NCBI RefSeq assembly: GCF_026241855.1
Contig: NZ_JAPJDC010000001.1
Location: 2,170,001 to 2,234,000 of the forward strand
Source: Curtobacterium flaccumfaciens pv. betae
GTDB taxonomy: Bacteria; Actinomycetota; Actinomycetes; Actinomycetales; Microbacteriaceae
DNA: 64,000 nucleotides
Reading direction: 5' to 3'
Positions 1 to 8,190 of this stretch are shown piece after piece. Under the pieces are notes generated by a model, which ran no database searches, was not told the origin of the DNA, and was given only the letters and a program-made list of their open reading frames with translations. The translations under genes were made by a program, and so were the position numbers. How positions within the stretch are numbered: the first letter of the stretch is position 1; each line of letters opens with the position of its first letter.

Positions 1-675
1 TGGATCTCGCGCAGCATCCCCCGCGTCGCCCGCCGCATCTACAGCATCGGCACCGCCCACCGCGCCGAACGGCAGGCCAGCGAGACCGAGGCGCAGCGCC
101 GCCAGGGTGCCCGCCTGCTGCACGACACCGTGCTCGCGACCCTGACGCTGCTGGCGCACTCCGGCGTCGGCGTCTCCGAGCAGGCGATGCGCGAGCAGGC
201 CGCCGAGGACGCCCGACTGCTGCGGCACCTGCGCCTCGGTGCGACCCCGCAGCCCTCGCAGTCCGGTGACTACTCGCTCACCCGCGAAGAGGAGTCACCG
301 CTCGGGCAGACCCTCGAGTCGGTCAAGCAGCGCTTCGGCCGGATGGGGCTCGAGGTCAGCTGGCACGGCACCGGGCAGGTCCTGCTGCCATCGAACGTGC
401 TCGACGCGTTCCTGCTCGCGCTCGGCGAGTGCCTCGAGAACGTCCGTCGGCACGCCGGCGTCGGCGAGGCCCACGTCACGATCGTCCACGACAACGAGGT
501 CGTCCGCGCGATGGTCACCGACTCCGGCGTCGGCTTCGACCTCACCACCGTCAGTGCCGAGCGACTCGGCTTCAAGGAGAGCGTCGTGAACCGCCTGCGC
601 GAGGTCGGCGGCGACGCGAAGCTCTTCTCCGCGCCGGGCTCCGGCACCACCGTCGTCCTGGAGGCACCGCGATGA
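1..675 (+). CDS. Sensor histidine kinase, C-terminal part (5' end outside window)
   Basis: The reading frame is open from base 1, so the gene begins upstream; 224 residues are visible. An HisKA_3-type phosphoacceptor box (LLHDTVLATL, His about residue 41 of the visible part) is followed by an HATPase_c domain with an N-box (ECLENVRRHAG), a G1 box (DSGVGFD) and a G2-like stretch (LGFKESVVNRLREVGG). Membrane or sensor segments must lie upstream. The stop overlaps the start of the next gene by ATGA (672-675), so the two are probably translationally coupled; a NarL-type response regulator follows at 2082, the likely partner. It is a NarL/DegS-class kinase; the stimulus cannot be read from this part. 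Confidence 0.9.
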   Translation, partial: WISRSIPRVARRIYSIGTAHRAERQASETEAQRRQGARLLHDTVLATLTLLAHSGVGVSEQAMREQAAEDARLLRHLRLGATPQPSQSGDYSLTREEESPLGQTLESVKQRFGRMGLEVSWHGTGQVLLPSNVLDAFLLALGECLENVRRHAGVGEAHVTIVHDNEVVRAMVTDSGVGFDLTTVSAERLGFKESVVNRLREVGGDAKLFSAPGSGTTVVLEAPR

Positions 676-1994
676 CCCGGGTCCCCGAGGACACCATCGG
701 CCGCCGTCTGCCCGGCGAGACCGCACCACCAGCACCCCGGACCCGTCGCGAGGCGCGCGAGCGGTACCGGACGAGCGAACGTCGCCAGGCCCGAGGGCTC
801 CCGTCGACGTCCACCGGTGCCCGGTCCCTGCGGCAGGCCGCGAAGCCCGGCGCCTCGCTCGGTGCCGGCTACCTCGGCCTCGGCGCCGCGGTCCTCACCG
901 CGATCGAGGCCCTCGCCGGCATCGTGTTCTTCCTGGTGCGCTGGAACGAGTACTCCGACCCGTGGTTGCCCGCCGTCGCCTGGGGGCTCTACGTCGTCGC
1001 CGCCGTCGGGGTCGGCCTCAGTGTCCTGACCTACGGCGAACGACTGACGGGTCCGGCGTTCGCGTTGATCTGCGTCGTGCTGGCCTGCGTCGTCACGCTC
1101 GACTTCATCGGCATCTGGCCCGAGCACGACATCGCGCACACCGCCACGGCGTCGATGGCCGCGGGCTTCGCGCTGCTGCCGATCGCCACGCTCCGCCCCG
1201 CCCGCGAGGTCGCCGTCGCCATCGGCGTGCTCGGCATCGCGTTCATCGTGATGGCCGTCGCGTCGACGCCGATCACCAACGACACCATGCCCGGCATCGT
1301 GTCCCTGCTGTCGCTCGTCGTCGTGCCGCCGGCGCTCGCGCTGTACGTCGTGCAGCGGTTCCGACAGCTCGTGCAGCGCGAGCTCGACCGGGTGCTCGTG
1401 CAGAGCAACGTGCAGGCCCCGCAGTTCGCCGTCGGCATGCTCGCCTCGGACGAGCTCGCCCGGCTCGACCTGGCCGCGGAGAAGCTGCTCGACGCCGTCG
1501 CGAACGGCACCGACCCGCTGCCGTTGTCCGACGCCTCGAGCTCGGTCGCCGCGTCACTCGCCACCGAGCTCCGCCTGCACCTGATCGAGGGCCGTCGCGA
1601 GACCTGGCTCTACCACGCCATCACCGAGTCCGACCACCTCGGTCGCTCGGTGAGCGTCGCCGACCCGACGGCCCTGGCGGGGCACCTCTCCCCCACCCAG
1701 CGCGACGGGCTGCTGCAGGCGATCTGGCAGATGGTCGGCGACGGCCGCACCGCCCAGCCCGGTATGCCCGTCGTCTCCGTCACGCTCGGCCCGATCGGCT
1801 CCGACGGCCATCCGGTCAGCGACGACACCATGGACGTGCCCGTCGTCATCGAGTCCCGCGGGGTGCCCCGGCGCAGCCTCGGCCCGACGGCCTGGAGTGC
1901 CCTGCAGCGCATCGGCCCGTACACCGAGACCGTCCGCGACGGCGCGCTGCACATCGTCGCGCACTGCGTCGTGAACCGACATCCGTCGATGTAG
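672..1994 (+). CDS. Multi-TM membrane protein with a kinase-like but degenerate C-terminus
   Basis: 440 residues. A charged, Arg-rich N-terminus (about 1-65) precedes about six to seven membrane helices (about 70-235), then a soluble region of about 200 residues. The C-terminal region has the layout of a HisKA_3/HATPase pair (helical stretch about residues 255-320, then LSPTQRDGLLQAIWQMVGD where an N-box would be) but lacks a phosphoacceptor HD and the N-box Glu/Asn. It may therefore be a pseudokinase; this is inference from layout, not a recognised family. The ATG at 672 overlaps the kinase stop, and the response regulator starts 87 bp downstream, so the three genes look like one signalling unit. 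Confidence 0.7.
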   Translation: MTRVPEDTIGRRLPGETAPPAPRTRREARERYRTSERRQARGLPSTSTGARSLRQAAKPGASLGAGYLGLGAAVLTAIEALAGIVFFLVRWNEYSDPWLPAVAWGLYVVAAVGVGLSVLTYGERLTGPAFALICVVLACVVTLDFIGIWPEHDIAHTATASMAAGFALLPIATLRPAREVAVAIGVLGIAFIVMAVASTPITNDTMPGIVSLLSLVVVPPALALYVVQRFRQLVQRELDRVLVQSNVQAPQFAVGMLASDELARLDLAAEKLLDAVANGTDPLPLSDASSSVAASLATELRLHLIEGRRETWLYHAITESDHLGRSVSVADPTALAGHLSPTQRDGLLQAIWQMVGDGRTAQPGMPVVSVTLGPIGSDGHPVSDDTMDVPVVIESRGVPRRSLGPTAWSALQRIGPYTETVRDGALHIVAHCVVNRHPSM

Positions 1995-2081
1995 CCGCCG
2001 GACACCCGCACGCCTGACCGACTTCCGGCCCGGATCCTCCTAGGATCGGCCGAGCAATCCGCACCGAGAAAGGACGCCAGC

Positions 2082-2753
2082 ATGGCGACTCCAGAGGAAC
2101 CGATCCGACTCGCACTGGTCGACGACCACAGGATGCTCCTCGGCGCGCTCACGGAGTGGATCCGGAACGCGGCCGACGACATCACCCTGGTGGCCGCCGT
2201 CACGACCTGGCCCGAGCTCCTGACGAGCCCGGCGTTCCCGGTCGACGTGGTGCTGCTGGACCTGGACCTCAAGGACTCCATCCCGGTGTCGCTGAAGATC
2301 TCGACGCTCAAGACCGCGGGCGTCAAGACCGTCGTGATGAGCACGTACTCGGAGCCGAACGTCGTGCGCGAGGCCCTCGGCGCCGGCGCCCTCGGGTACC
2401 TCGTCAAGAGCGAGGACGCCGACATGATCGTCGAGGCGATCCGCTCCGCCCAGCGCGGCGAGCAGTACGTCTCGGCAGAGCTCGACCTCGCCATCAACAG
2501 CGGCGACGTCGGCGGTGTGCCGAAGCTCAGCGCCCAGGAGCGTCGTGTGATGGCCCTGTACGGCGGTGGTGAGCCCGTCAAGAGCGTCGCCTACCAGCTC
2601 GGCATCTCCGAGGAGACGGCGAAGAGCTACCTCAAGCGCATCCGCGAGAAGTACCGCGTGGCCGGCTTCGACGTGGGTACGAAGGTTGCGCTCCGGAAGC
2701 GTGCGATCACCGACGGCATCATCGTGCAGGACGGCAGCCCCCTGGGGCTCTAG
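2082..2753 (+). CDS. NarL/FixJ-family response regulator
   Basis: 223 residues. The receiver domain (about 6-125) shows the acidic pair DD14-15, the phosphoacceptor Asp60 in VVLLDLDL, Ser87/Thr88 in VVMSTYS and Lys109 in YLVKS. A LuxR-type HTH follows (about 150-210; LSAQERRVMALYGGG...GISEETAKSYLKRI). The HTH is slightly atypical: the usual VK(T/N)H is AKSYLKRI. A clear ribosome binding site (AGAAAGGA, about 2067-2074) precedes the ATG. It is probably phosphorylated by the kinase ending at 675. Two strong hairpins follow the stop. Confidence 0.92.
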   Translation: MATPEEPIRLALVDDHRMLLGALTEWIRNAADDITLVAAVTTWPELLTSPAFPVDVVLLDLDLKDSIPVSLKISTLKTAGVKTVVMSTYSEPNVVREALGAGALGYLVKSEDADMIVEAIRSAQRGEQYVSAELDLAINSGDVGGVPKLSAQERRVMALYGGGEPVKSVAYQLGISEETAKSYLKRIREKYRVAGFDVGTKVALRKRAITDGIIVQDGSPLGL

Positions 2754-2776
2754 CGCGCGTCGCGCGTTGCGCTTCG

Positions 2777-2825
2777 TGAGCAGCAATGGTCGGGTCCCGT
2801 CACGGGACCCGACCATTGCTGCTCA
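2777..2825. terminator. Perfect 23-bp hairpin between convergent genes
   Basis: Bases 2777-2799 are exactly complementary to 2803-2825, with a 3-base loop (TCA). It starts 23 bp after the response-regulator stop. There is no U-tract, so termination would rely on the stem; being symmetrical it could serve both strands. Confidence 0.6.
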
Positions 2826-2852
2826 CCATGTGCGGTGGCCGCACCACACGAC

Positions 2853-2894
2853 GGACGGGAGGCCCGTGGCGGCGTCGCCACGGGCCTCCCGTCC
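2853..2894. repeat. Dispersed palindromic repeat, copy A (likely bidirectional terminator)
   Basis: Arms 2853-2871 and 2876-2894 are 19-bp perfect complements with loop GCGT. The core GGGAGGCCCGTGGC / GCCACGGGCCTCCC recurs at five other places in the window (7058, 12501, 31550, 49608, 54328). This copy lies between the convergent response regulator and MFS genes. Confidence 0.85.
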
Positions 2895-2921
2895 GGTGGG
2901 TGCGTGCGCACACCCCGCGTG

Positions 2922-4187
2922 TCAGGCCGTCGGGACCGGTGCGGTGATCGGACCGGTGGACGGTGACGAGGAGCGGACCGCGGCACGACGGGTGCTCCGC
3001 CGCTCGACCGCGTAGCTGACCATCGTCACCAGGACGCCGAGCAGCGCCAGGCCGATGCCGAGCCAGCCCGGTGCGAGGAACCCGAAGCCGGCGGCGATGA
3101 CCGCGCCGCCCAGGGCCGCACCGATCGAGTTGCCGATGTTGAACGCCGAGTGGTTCAGCGCCGCCGCGATCGTGCGGGCATCCCCGGCGACGTCCATCAG
3201 GCGCGACTGCACCGCCGGCGGGATCGCCGACGAGGTCGCCCCGAGCAGGAACGCGCCGAGCAGCATGCCCCAGAGCCACTGCGCCGTCAGGACGGTGATG
3301 AGCAGGGCGCCGATGAGCGCGAACATGCCGACGTAGATCGTGCGCTTCACACTGTGGTCAGCCAGGTGTCCGCCGAGCACCCCGCCGACGACCATGCCGA
3401 TGCCCACGACGACGAGCACGATCGGCACGAACGACTCGGGCATCCCGGTGACGTTCTGCACGAGCGGCGAGATGTACGAGTACACCGCGAAGAACCCGCC
3501 GAACCCGACGGCGCCGAGGCCCATCACGATCCACACCTGCGGCACGCGGAACGCCCGGAGCTCGCGGCCGATCGTGGCGTGCTCGTCGCGGGCGCTCTTC
3601 GGCACGAAGGCCGCGACGGCCAGGAACGTCAGGGCGAACAGCGCGGCGACGACGCCGTAGGCGACCCGCCACCCGGCCACCTGTCCGACCCACGTGATCG
3701 CCGGGACCCCGACGACGTTCGCGACCGACAGGCCGAGCAGCACCATGGCGATGCCCTTGCCGCCCTTGCCCGGGCCCATCATGTCGCCGGCGACGATCGA
3801 CGCGATGCCGAAGTAGGCACCGTGCGGCAGACCCGCGACGAAACGGGCGACGAGCACCAGACCGAACGAGGGCAGCAGCGCGCTCGCGATCGTCGCGACG
3901 ACGAACCCGACGAGCAGTACGAGGATCAGGCCCTTGCGCGGGAACCGGGCGGACATCGCCGCGATGGTCGGCGCACCGACGACGACCCCGAGGGCGTACG
4001 CGCTGACGAGCCAGCCGGCGTGGGCGATCCCGGCGTCGGGATCCATGCCGTACTGCTCGGGGAGCAGGGCCTGCGCGATGTTCGGCAGCAGCCCCATCGC
4101 GACGAACTCGGTCGAGCCGATGGCGAACCCGCCGAGGGCGAGCGAGATGAGCGCGAGGGTGCGACGCGCAGGCGTGAGCTGTGACAT
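2922..4187 (-). CDS. MFS transporter, DHA1/AraJ-like drug or sugar efflux permease
   Basis: 421 residues from the ATG at 4187 (MSQLTPARR); an earlier in-frame start would add an Arg-rich stretch with no membrane segment. The first helix carries the hallmark GSTEFVAMGLLP of the AraJ/Cmx-type DHA1 exporters, followed by about 12 hydrophobic segments and the intracellular loop motif ARFPRKG between helices 2 and 3. The family exports drugs or sugars by proton antiport in the cytoplasmic membrane; substrate is not predictable here. It is a single-gene unit, convergent with the response regulator and separated from it by two hairpins. Confidence 0.88.
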   Translation of the reverse strand: MSQLTPARRTLALISLALGGFAIGSTEFVAMGLLPNIAQALLPEQYGMDPDAGIAHAGWLVSAYALGVVVGAPTIAAMSARFPRKGLILVLLVGFVVATIASALLPSFGLVLVARFVAGLPHGAYFGIASIVAGDMMGPGKGGKGIAMVLLGLSVANVVGVPAITWVGQVAGWRVAYGVVAALFALTFLAVAAFVPKSARDEHATIGRELRAFRVPQVWIVMGLGAVGFGGFFAVYSYISPLVQNVTGMPESFVPIVLVVVGIGMVVGGVLGGHLADHSVKRTIYVGMFALIGALLITVLTAQWLWGMLLGAFLLGATSSAIPPAVQSRLMDVAGDARTIAAALNHSAFNIGNSIGAALGGAVIAAGFGFLAPGWLGIGLALLGVLVTMVSYAVERRSTRRAAVRSSSPSTGPITAPVPTA

Positions 4188-4311
4188 GGGGCCTGTTCTC
4201 GTGCGGGCGGAGCGGGACGACGGTGCAGCACCCCACCGGACGGGGCGGCCGTGATGTCCTGGTCCATCGAGTGTAGACCGCTCCAACGGACCAGCGAAAG
4301 CCCGCCGGAGG

Positions 4312-4491
4312 TCAGGCTGCCTGGCGCTCCGTCGTGCGGGTCCGTGCCGGGGTCTGCTCGGGCAGCTCGTCGCGGTGCACCCATCCGGTGCCGCACTCCG
4401 CGCAGGTCGCCCAGGCGTTGTCGCCGTGTTCGTCCGTGTCGATGACGACCGTTCGCAGGTCGCAGTCGGGGCACCAGCCGTCGTGCATCAT
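4312..4491 (-). CDS. Small zinc-ribbon-like protein
   Basis: 59 residues. Two CxxC knuckles, CPDC (near residue 7) and CAEC (near 31), spaced as in zinc ribbons, with a TGWVHRDEL stretch after the second. A GAGGAG ribosome site sits 6 bases before the ATG at 4491; the neighbouring GTG (4494) and second ATG (4488) are alternatives. I do not recognise a named family. It could be a small nucleic-acid-binding or folding accessory protein. Confidence 0.65.
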   Translation of the reverse strand: MMHDGWCPDCDLRTVVIDTDEHGDNAWATCAECGTGWVHRDELPEQTPARTRTTERQAA

Positions 4492-4605
4492 CACGCGCTC
4501 CTCGTCGTCTCAGAGGCCACCCGATGTGGCTCGATGCAGACCATGAGACACCCGACCACCGACATCCGAGGGACCGCTCCGGCGTGTCGTCCGTGCCGCC
4601 GCGGG

Positions 4606-4914
4606 CTACTCGCCGAGCGCGGCCTCGAGCCGTTCGAGCTTGCCGTCGATCTCGCCGGTGTGCCCGGGGCGGATGTCGGCCTTGAGCACGAGCGACACCC
4701 GCGTGCCGTACGCACCGACGGCCTCGGTGGCGCGCTTGACGACGTCCATGACCTCGTCCCACTCCCCCTCGATCTCGGTGAACATCGACGAGGTGCGGTT
4801 CGGCAGCCCGCTCTCGCGCACCACACGTACGGCGGCCGCGACGGCGTCGTGCACGGACCCGTCGGACGTTGCAGCGGGACCACCGGACGGAGCGACGGAG
4901 AAGGCGACGATCAT
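4606..4914 (-). CDS. MTH1187/YkoF-family thiamine-binding protein
   Basis: 102 residues, matching the usual length of the UPF0045/MTH1187 family. It begins MIVAFSVAPSG and contains the family's SGLPNRTSSMFTEIEGEWDEV-type region and VSLVLKADIRPG. Related proteins bind thiamine or pyrimidine-like ligands as small ferredoxin-fold oligomers; the physiological role is poorly known. Its start overlaps the stop of the upstream membrane glycosyltransferase gene (4911-4914), so it is the second gene of a two-gene operon, although no functional link is obvious. Confidence 0.8.
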   Translation of the reverse strand: MIVAFSVAPSGGPAATSDGSVHDAVAAAVRVVRESGLPNRTSSMFTEIEGEWDEVMDVVKRATEAVGAYGTRVSLVLKADIRPGHTGEIDGKLERLEAALGE

Positions 4915-6224
4915 GCGTCCATCCTGCCCGGCTCGGGCTGGTCGTGCACGGACGGCGACGAGCGCGCCGACACCCGTCCGGACCCCGCGCGACGCCCCAT
5001 CCGCACCAGCACGACGACGCTCCACACCAGGATCGCCACCTCGAGCACGTTCCGCACCGTGAGCACCACGAGGATCCACGGCTGCACGCCGAGCAACTGG
5101 TCGTAGTAGCCCGGGTAGACCACCTGCGTGAGCAGGGCCATCGGCAGCGCGAGCACCGCGATGGGCACGAACCGACGCGCACTCGGGGTGCCCGCCGCGA
5201 GCCCCCACACGATCGGCACCGCGAACCAGCCGATGTACTGCGGCGACCCGACCTTGTTCGTCGCGATGAGCGCCGCCACGAACAGGAGCGCGAGGACCGG
5301 TGCGAGCTCGGCCCGACGGGCACCGCGGTGTGCGGCCCAGAGCGCGATCACGACCCCGGCCACCACGACGACGGCCATCAGCGGCGTCGACACCGCGGCG
5401 GCGACCGACGTGCCGGCACCGGACACCTCGAAGGTCAGGATCTCCTGGTCGTAGAACACCGCCGCTCCGGGGACACCGAACGCAGCAGCCCACATGAAGG
5501 GTGTCGCGAGCGGCGACTCGATCTGCAGGGCACGACCGGTCTGCTCACCGACGAAGGACAGCAGGTACGGCGCACCGCCCCACAGCACGTCGACGAGCAC
5601 GATCAGGGCGCTCAGCACCAGGGCTCCGGCGAGCACACCCCGGCGGTGTCCGCGTCGCAGGAGCAGCAGCACCGCGACGAGCGCCGCGGGCCACACCTTC
5701 GTCCACGCGCCGGCAGTGAAGAGCGCGGAGGCGACGGCCGGCCTCGAGGCGACGAACGCCACGCCCACCATCGCGAACACCGTCGCGACGGTGTCGATCC
5801 GACCGAGCGCGATCGGCCCGAGCGCGAGCAGGAACAGCAGCCACCACCAGACGACCCGCACGCCGTGCACGCCGAAGCGGTCGGACGACCCGACGCGGGC
5901 CCGGAACCGCCACAGGAACGCGCACGCCACGGCGTCGAGCAACACCATCAGCAGCAGCCAGCCGGTGCCGATGGACTCGACTCCCCCGAGCGCCGCGGCC
6001 GCCATCGGCACGATCGCCAGGATCGGGTACACCCAGGCGCCGTCGACGCCGACCCAGAAGTCCGCGGTCCGCCCGGTCTCGATCCAGCGGCTGTAGGTGA
6101 TGGTCACGTCACCGAGCGGCAGGTTCGCCGACACGAGGGTCAGCCACCACAGGAACCCGTGCACGGCGACGAACGCCAGGACGAAGCCGGCGAGTTCGAG
6201 CCACCGGGTCGAGGTCCTCTGCAC
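4911..6224 (-). CDS. GT87-like (DUF2029) polyprenyl-phosphate-mannose-type membrane glycosyltransferase
   Basis: 437 residues, about 11-12 membrane helices. Features match actinobacterial GT87 proteins: an extracytoplasmic loop after helix 1 with TYSRWIETG, the stretch GAWTKVWPAALVAV in the middle, and NKVGSPQYIGW near residue 325. Relatives add mannose or arabinose from lipid-linked donors to cell-envelope glycolipids on the outer face of the membrane. The C-terminal tail is cytosolic and Arg/Ser-rich. Divergent from yceI at 6308, with an 83-bp intergenic region that must hold both promoters. Confidence 0.78.
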   Translation of the reverse strand: MQRTSTRWLELAGFVLAFVAVHGFLWWLTLVSANLPLGDVTITYSRWIETGRTADFWVGVDGAWVYPILAIVPMAAAALGGVESIGTGWLLLMVLLDAVACAFLWRFRARVGSSDRFGVHGVRVVWWWLLFLLALGPIALGRIDTVATVFAMVGVAFVASRPAVASALFTAGAWTKVWPAALVAVLLLLRRGHRRGVLAGALVLSALIVLVDVLWGGAPYLLSFVGEQTGRALQIESPLATPFMWAAAFGVPGAAVFYDQEILTFEVSGAGTSVAAAVSTPLMAVVVVAGVVIALWAAHRGARRAELAPVLALLFVAALIATNKVGSPQYIGWFAVPIVWGLAAGTPSARRFVPIAVLALPMALLTQVVYPGYYDQLLGVQPWILVVLTVRNVLEVAILVWSVVVLVRMGRRAGSGRVSARSSPSVHDQPEPGRMDA

Positions 6225-6307
6225 CGGACGAGCGTAGCGGCCGGACCGGGGGCGATCGCTGCCACGATCTCAGGCTCTCCCGAGCATGACGTGTCACCGT
6301 TCAGTTC

Positions 6308-7018
6308 GTGACCTCCGACACCCCGCGCAAGCGCCGCAAGGCCGTCATCTGGATCTCCGTCATCGCCGCCGTGGTCGTCCTCGGCGTCGTGGGTGCGGTG
6401 GTCTTCACGAACGTCTACACGAGCACCGAGAACGCGAAGGCCTCGGCCGCGCCGTCCGTCGCCGCCACCCGCGAGGCCTCCACCCTCGACGGCACGGACC
6501 TGTCCGGCGAGTGGACGGTCGGCGGCGACTCGGAGGCCGGGTACCGCGTCCACGAGGTCCTGAACGGCTCCGACGTCACCGTCACCGGCCGCACCGACAG
6601 CGTCGCCGGCACCGCGACCGTCGACGGCACGAGCATCACCGCCGCGAAGATCACGGTGCAGGTCGCCGACATCACCACCGACTCCGACCAGCGCGACGCC
6701 TACTTCCGCGACTCCGCGATGGACGCCGCGGCCTTCCCCGAGGCCACCTTCGAACTCACCACGCCGATCGCCGACGCGGTCCCGAGCGGTTCCGACACGA
6801 CGACCGTGACGGCTCCGGGGAAGCTCACCCTGCACGGCGTCACGAAGGACGTCACCGCGAAGCTGCAGGTCGGCCTGAACGGCGACGGCGTGGACATCTC
6901 CGGTTCGGTCCCGATCACCTTCTCGGACTACGGCGTGCAGGCCCCGAGCCTGGGGTTCGTCAAGGTCGACGACGCCGGTTCCGTCGAGTTCCTGGTGCAC
7001 GCGACCCCCGCGAGCTGA
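6308..7018 (+). CDS. YceI-family protein, membrane-anchored
   Basis: 236 residues from the GTG at 6308. A cytosolic basic tail (KRRK) leads into one N-terminal membrane helix (about 12-34) and then an extracytoplasmic YceI lipocalin-like domain (about 55-232), shown by LSGEWTVGGDSEAGYRVHEV near the start and VTKDVTAKLQVGL plus ITFSDYGVQAP near the end. YceI proteins bind polyprenoid-type lipids in a hydrophobic pocket. Monocistronic; followed by palindromic repeat copy B. Confidence 0.88.
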   Translation: MTSDTPRKRRKAVIWISVIAAVVVLGVVGAVVFTNVYTSTENAKASAAPSVAATREASTLDGTDLSGEWTVGGDSEAGYRVHEVLNGSDVTVTGRTDSVAGTATVDGTSITAAKITVQVADITTDSDQRDAYFRDSAMDAAAFPEATFELTTPIADAVPSGSDTTTVTAPGKLTLHGVTKDVTAKLQVGLNGDGVDISGSVPITFSDYGVQAPSLGFVKVDDAGSVEFLVHATPAS

Positions 7019-7057
7019 CGTCCGCGACGCGCGTCGCGCCCTTGACGTGACCGCAAT

Positions 7058-7101
7058 CGGACGGGAGGCCCGTGGCGACGCCGCCACGGGCCTCCCGTCC
7101 G
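7058..7101. repeat. Dispersed palindromic repeat, copy B (likely bidirectional terminator)
   Basis: 20-bp perfect arms (7058-7077 / 7082-7101) with the shared core GGGAGGCCCGTGGCG. It sits 40 bp after the yceI stop, between convergent yceI and nnrD. Confidence 0.85.
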
Positions 7102-7138
7102 TCCCACGCTCGCGTCGACAACAAGCGACACCACCGAC

Positions 7139-7291
7139 GTCGTACGACACCGACACTGTCGTCACCCCGCGCCCGCAACGAACGACGAAGTCGATGTCGT
7201 ACGACCTCGACGCTGTCGCTCCCGCGCACCCGCAACAGTCCGCGCCTGCAGCGAACGACGAAGCCGATGTCGTACGACGTCGACACCGTCG
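7139..7291. repeat. Intergenic cluster of three imperfect repeats around GTCGTACGAC
   Basis: The 10-bp palindrome GTCGTACGAC occurs at 7139, 7196 and 7269, each followed by a variant of (A/C/G)(C/T)CGACRCYGTCG. Between copies are related tracts containing AACGACGAAG(T/C)CGAT. Spacing is 57 and 73 bp. No protein frame makes sense here; the convergent genes yceI and nnrD end on either side. Confidence 0.75.
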
Positions 7292-7305
7292 TTCCACACC
7301 GACGA

Positions 7306-8166
7306 CTAGCCGCGCGCGTCCCCGTCGACGACCAGGTCCCGCACGACCCCCGGCAGCTCGGCGATGAGCGTCGTCATCGGGAACGGTCCGCCGCCGGACG
7401 CCCGCCGCGCCGCGAGTCCGTGCACCACGGCGGCCGACGCGGCCAGGTGCGCGAGGTCCGACGGCGTGAGCAACGACCCGGCCGCTTCGACGGAGCCCTG
7501 CCGCGCGGCGACGAGCGCCCCGAGCACCCCACCCAGCACGTCCCCGGCACCGGCCGCCGCGAGCCACGGCGTCGCGGACGCAGCCACGAGCCGCACCGAC
7601 CCGTCCGGGGTGATCACGTGGGTCCGCTCCCCCTTGAGCAGCACGACGCTGCCGGTCTGCTCCGCCGCTCGGAGCGCCGCCGCGGCCGGGTCCTGCTCGA
7701 TCTCGACGCGATCGACCCCCAGGAACGATGCGAGCTCACCGGCGTGCGGGGTGAGCACGGCGAGCGGCCCGAGGTCGACGAGCGGGATCGCCCCGGCGTC
7801 GACGACGACCGGGACGCCGTCGTCGGAGGCGTGCGAGAAGCCCGACGCCGTCGTCTCGTCCAGGTCACCGAGCGACGGCGCCGAGACCCCGGAGCCGACG
7901 AGCCAGGCCTGCACGCGGCCGACACCGGACACGACCTCGGGGCGGCGGGTGAGCACGTGGTCGGTGGCGCGTGACGGCCCGACGTACCGGACCATGCCGA
8001 CGCCGGTGTGCACGGCGGCGTCGACCCCGAGCACCGCGGCGCCGGGGTACTGGTCGGAGCCGGTCGCGACGCCGAGGACCCCGCGGCGGTACTTGGTGGA
8101 CTCCCCCGTCGGCGCGGTGACCCACGCGGCGGCATCGGACGGTCGGAGGGGCACGAAGTCGTTCAC
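7306..8166 (-). CDS. nnrD: ADP-dependent NAD(P)H-hydrate dehydratase
   Basis: 286 residues from the GTG at 8166 (MNDFVPLRP); a GTG at 8175 is possible. It has the ribokinase-like dehydratase fold: KYRRGVLGVATGSDQYPGAA near the N-terminus, AVLTPHAGELA in the middle, and the catalytic GAGDVLGGVLGAL near residue 230. It removes water from damaged NAD(P)HX in the cytosol using ADP. The YjeF-type epimerase domain often fused in front is absent, so the epimerase must be encoded elsewhere. Divergent from the HAD gene with only 24 bp between start codons. Confidence 0.9.
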   Translation of the reverse strand: MNDFVPLRPSDAAAWVTAPTGESTKYRRGVLGVATGSDQYPGAAVLGVDAAVHTGVGMVRYVGPSRATDHVLTRRPEVVSGVGRVQAWLVGSGVSAPSLGDLDETTASGFSHASDDGVPVVVDAGAIPLVDLGPLAVLTPHAGELASFLGVDRVEIEQDPAAAALRAAEQTGSVVLLKGERTHVITPDGSVRLVAASATPWLAAAGAGDVLGGVLGALVAARQGSVEAAGSLLTPSDLAHLAASAAVVHGLAARRASGGGPFPMTTLIAELPGVVRDLVVDGDARG

Positions 8167-8190
8167 CGGCCCCACGTTACGGTGGAGCGC

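Noticed and set aside
6960..7286. Minus-strand frame of 108 residues over the GTCGTACGAC repeats
   Set aside because: Its residues only reflect the DNA repeats and palindrome copy B; no ribosome site or domain.
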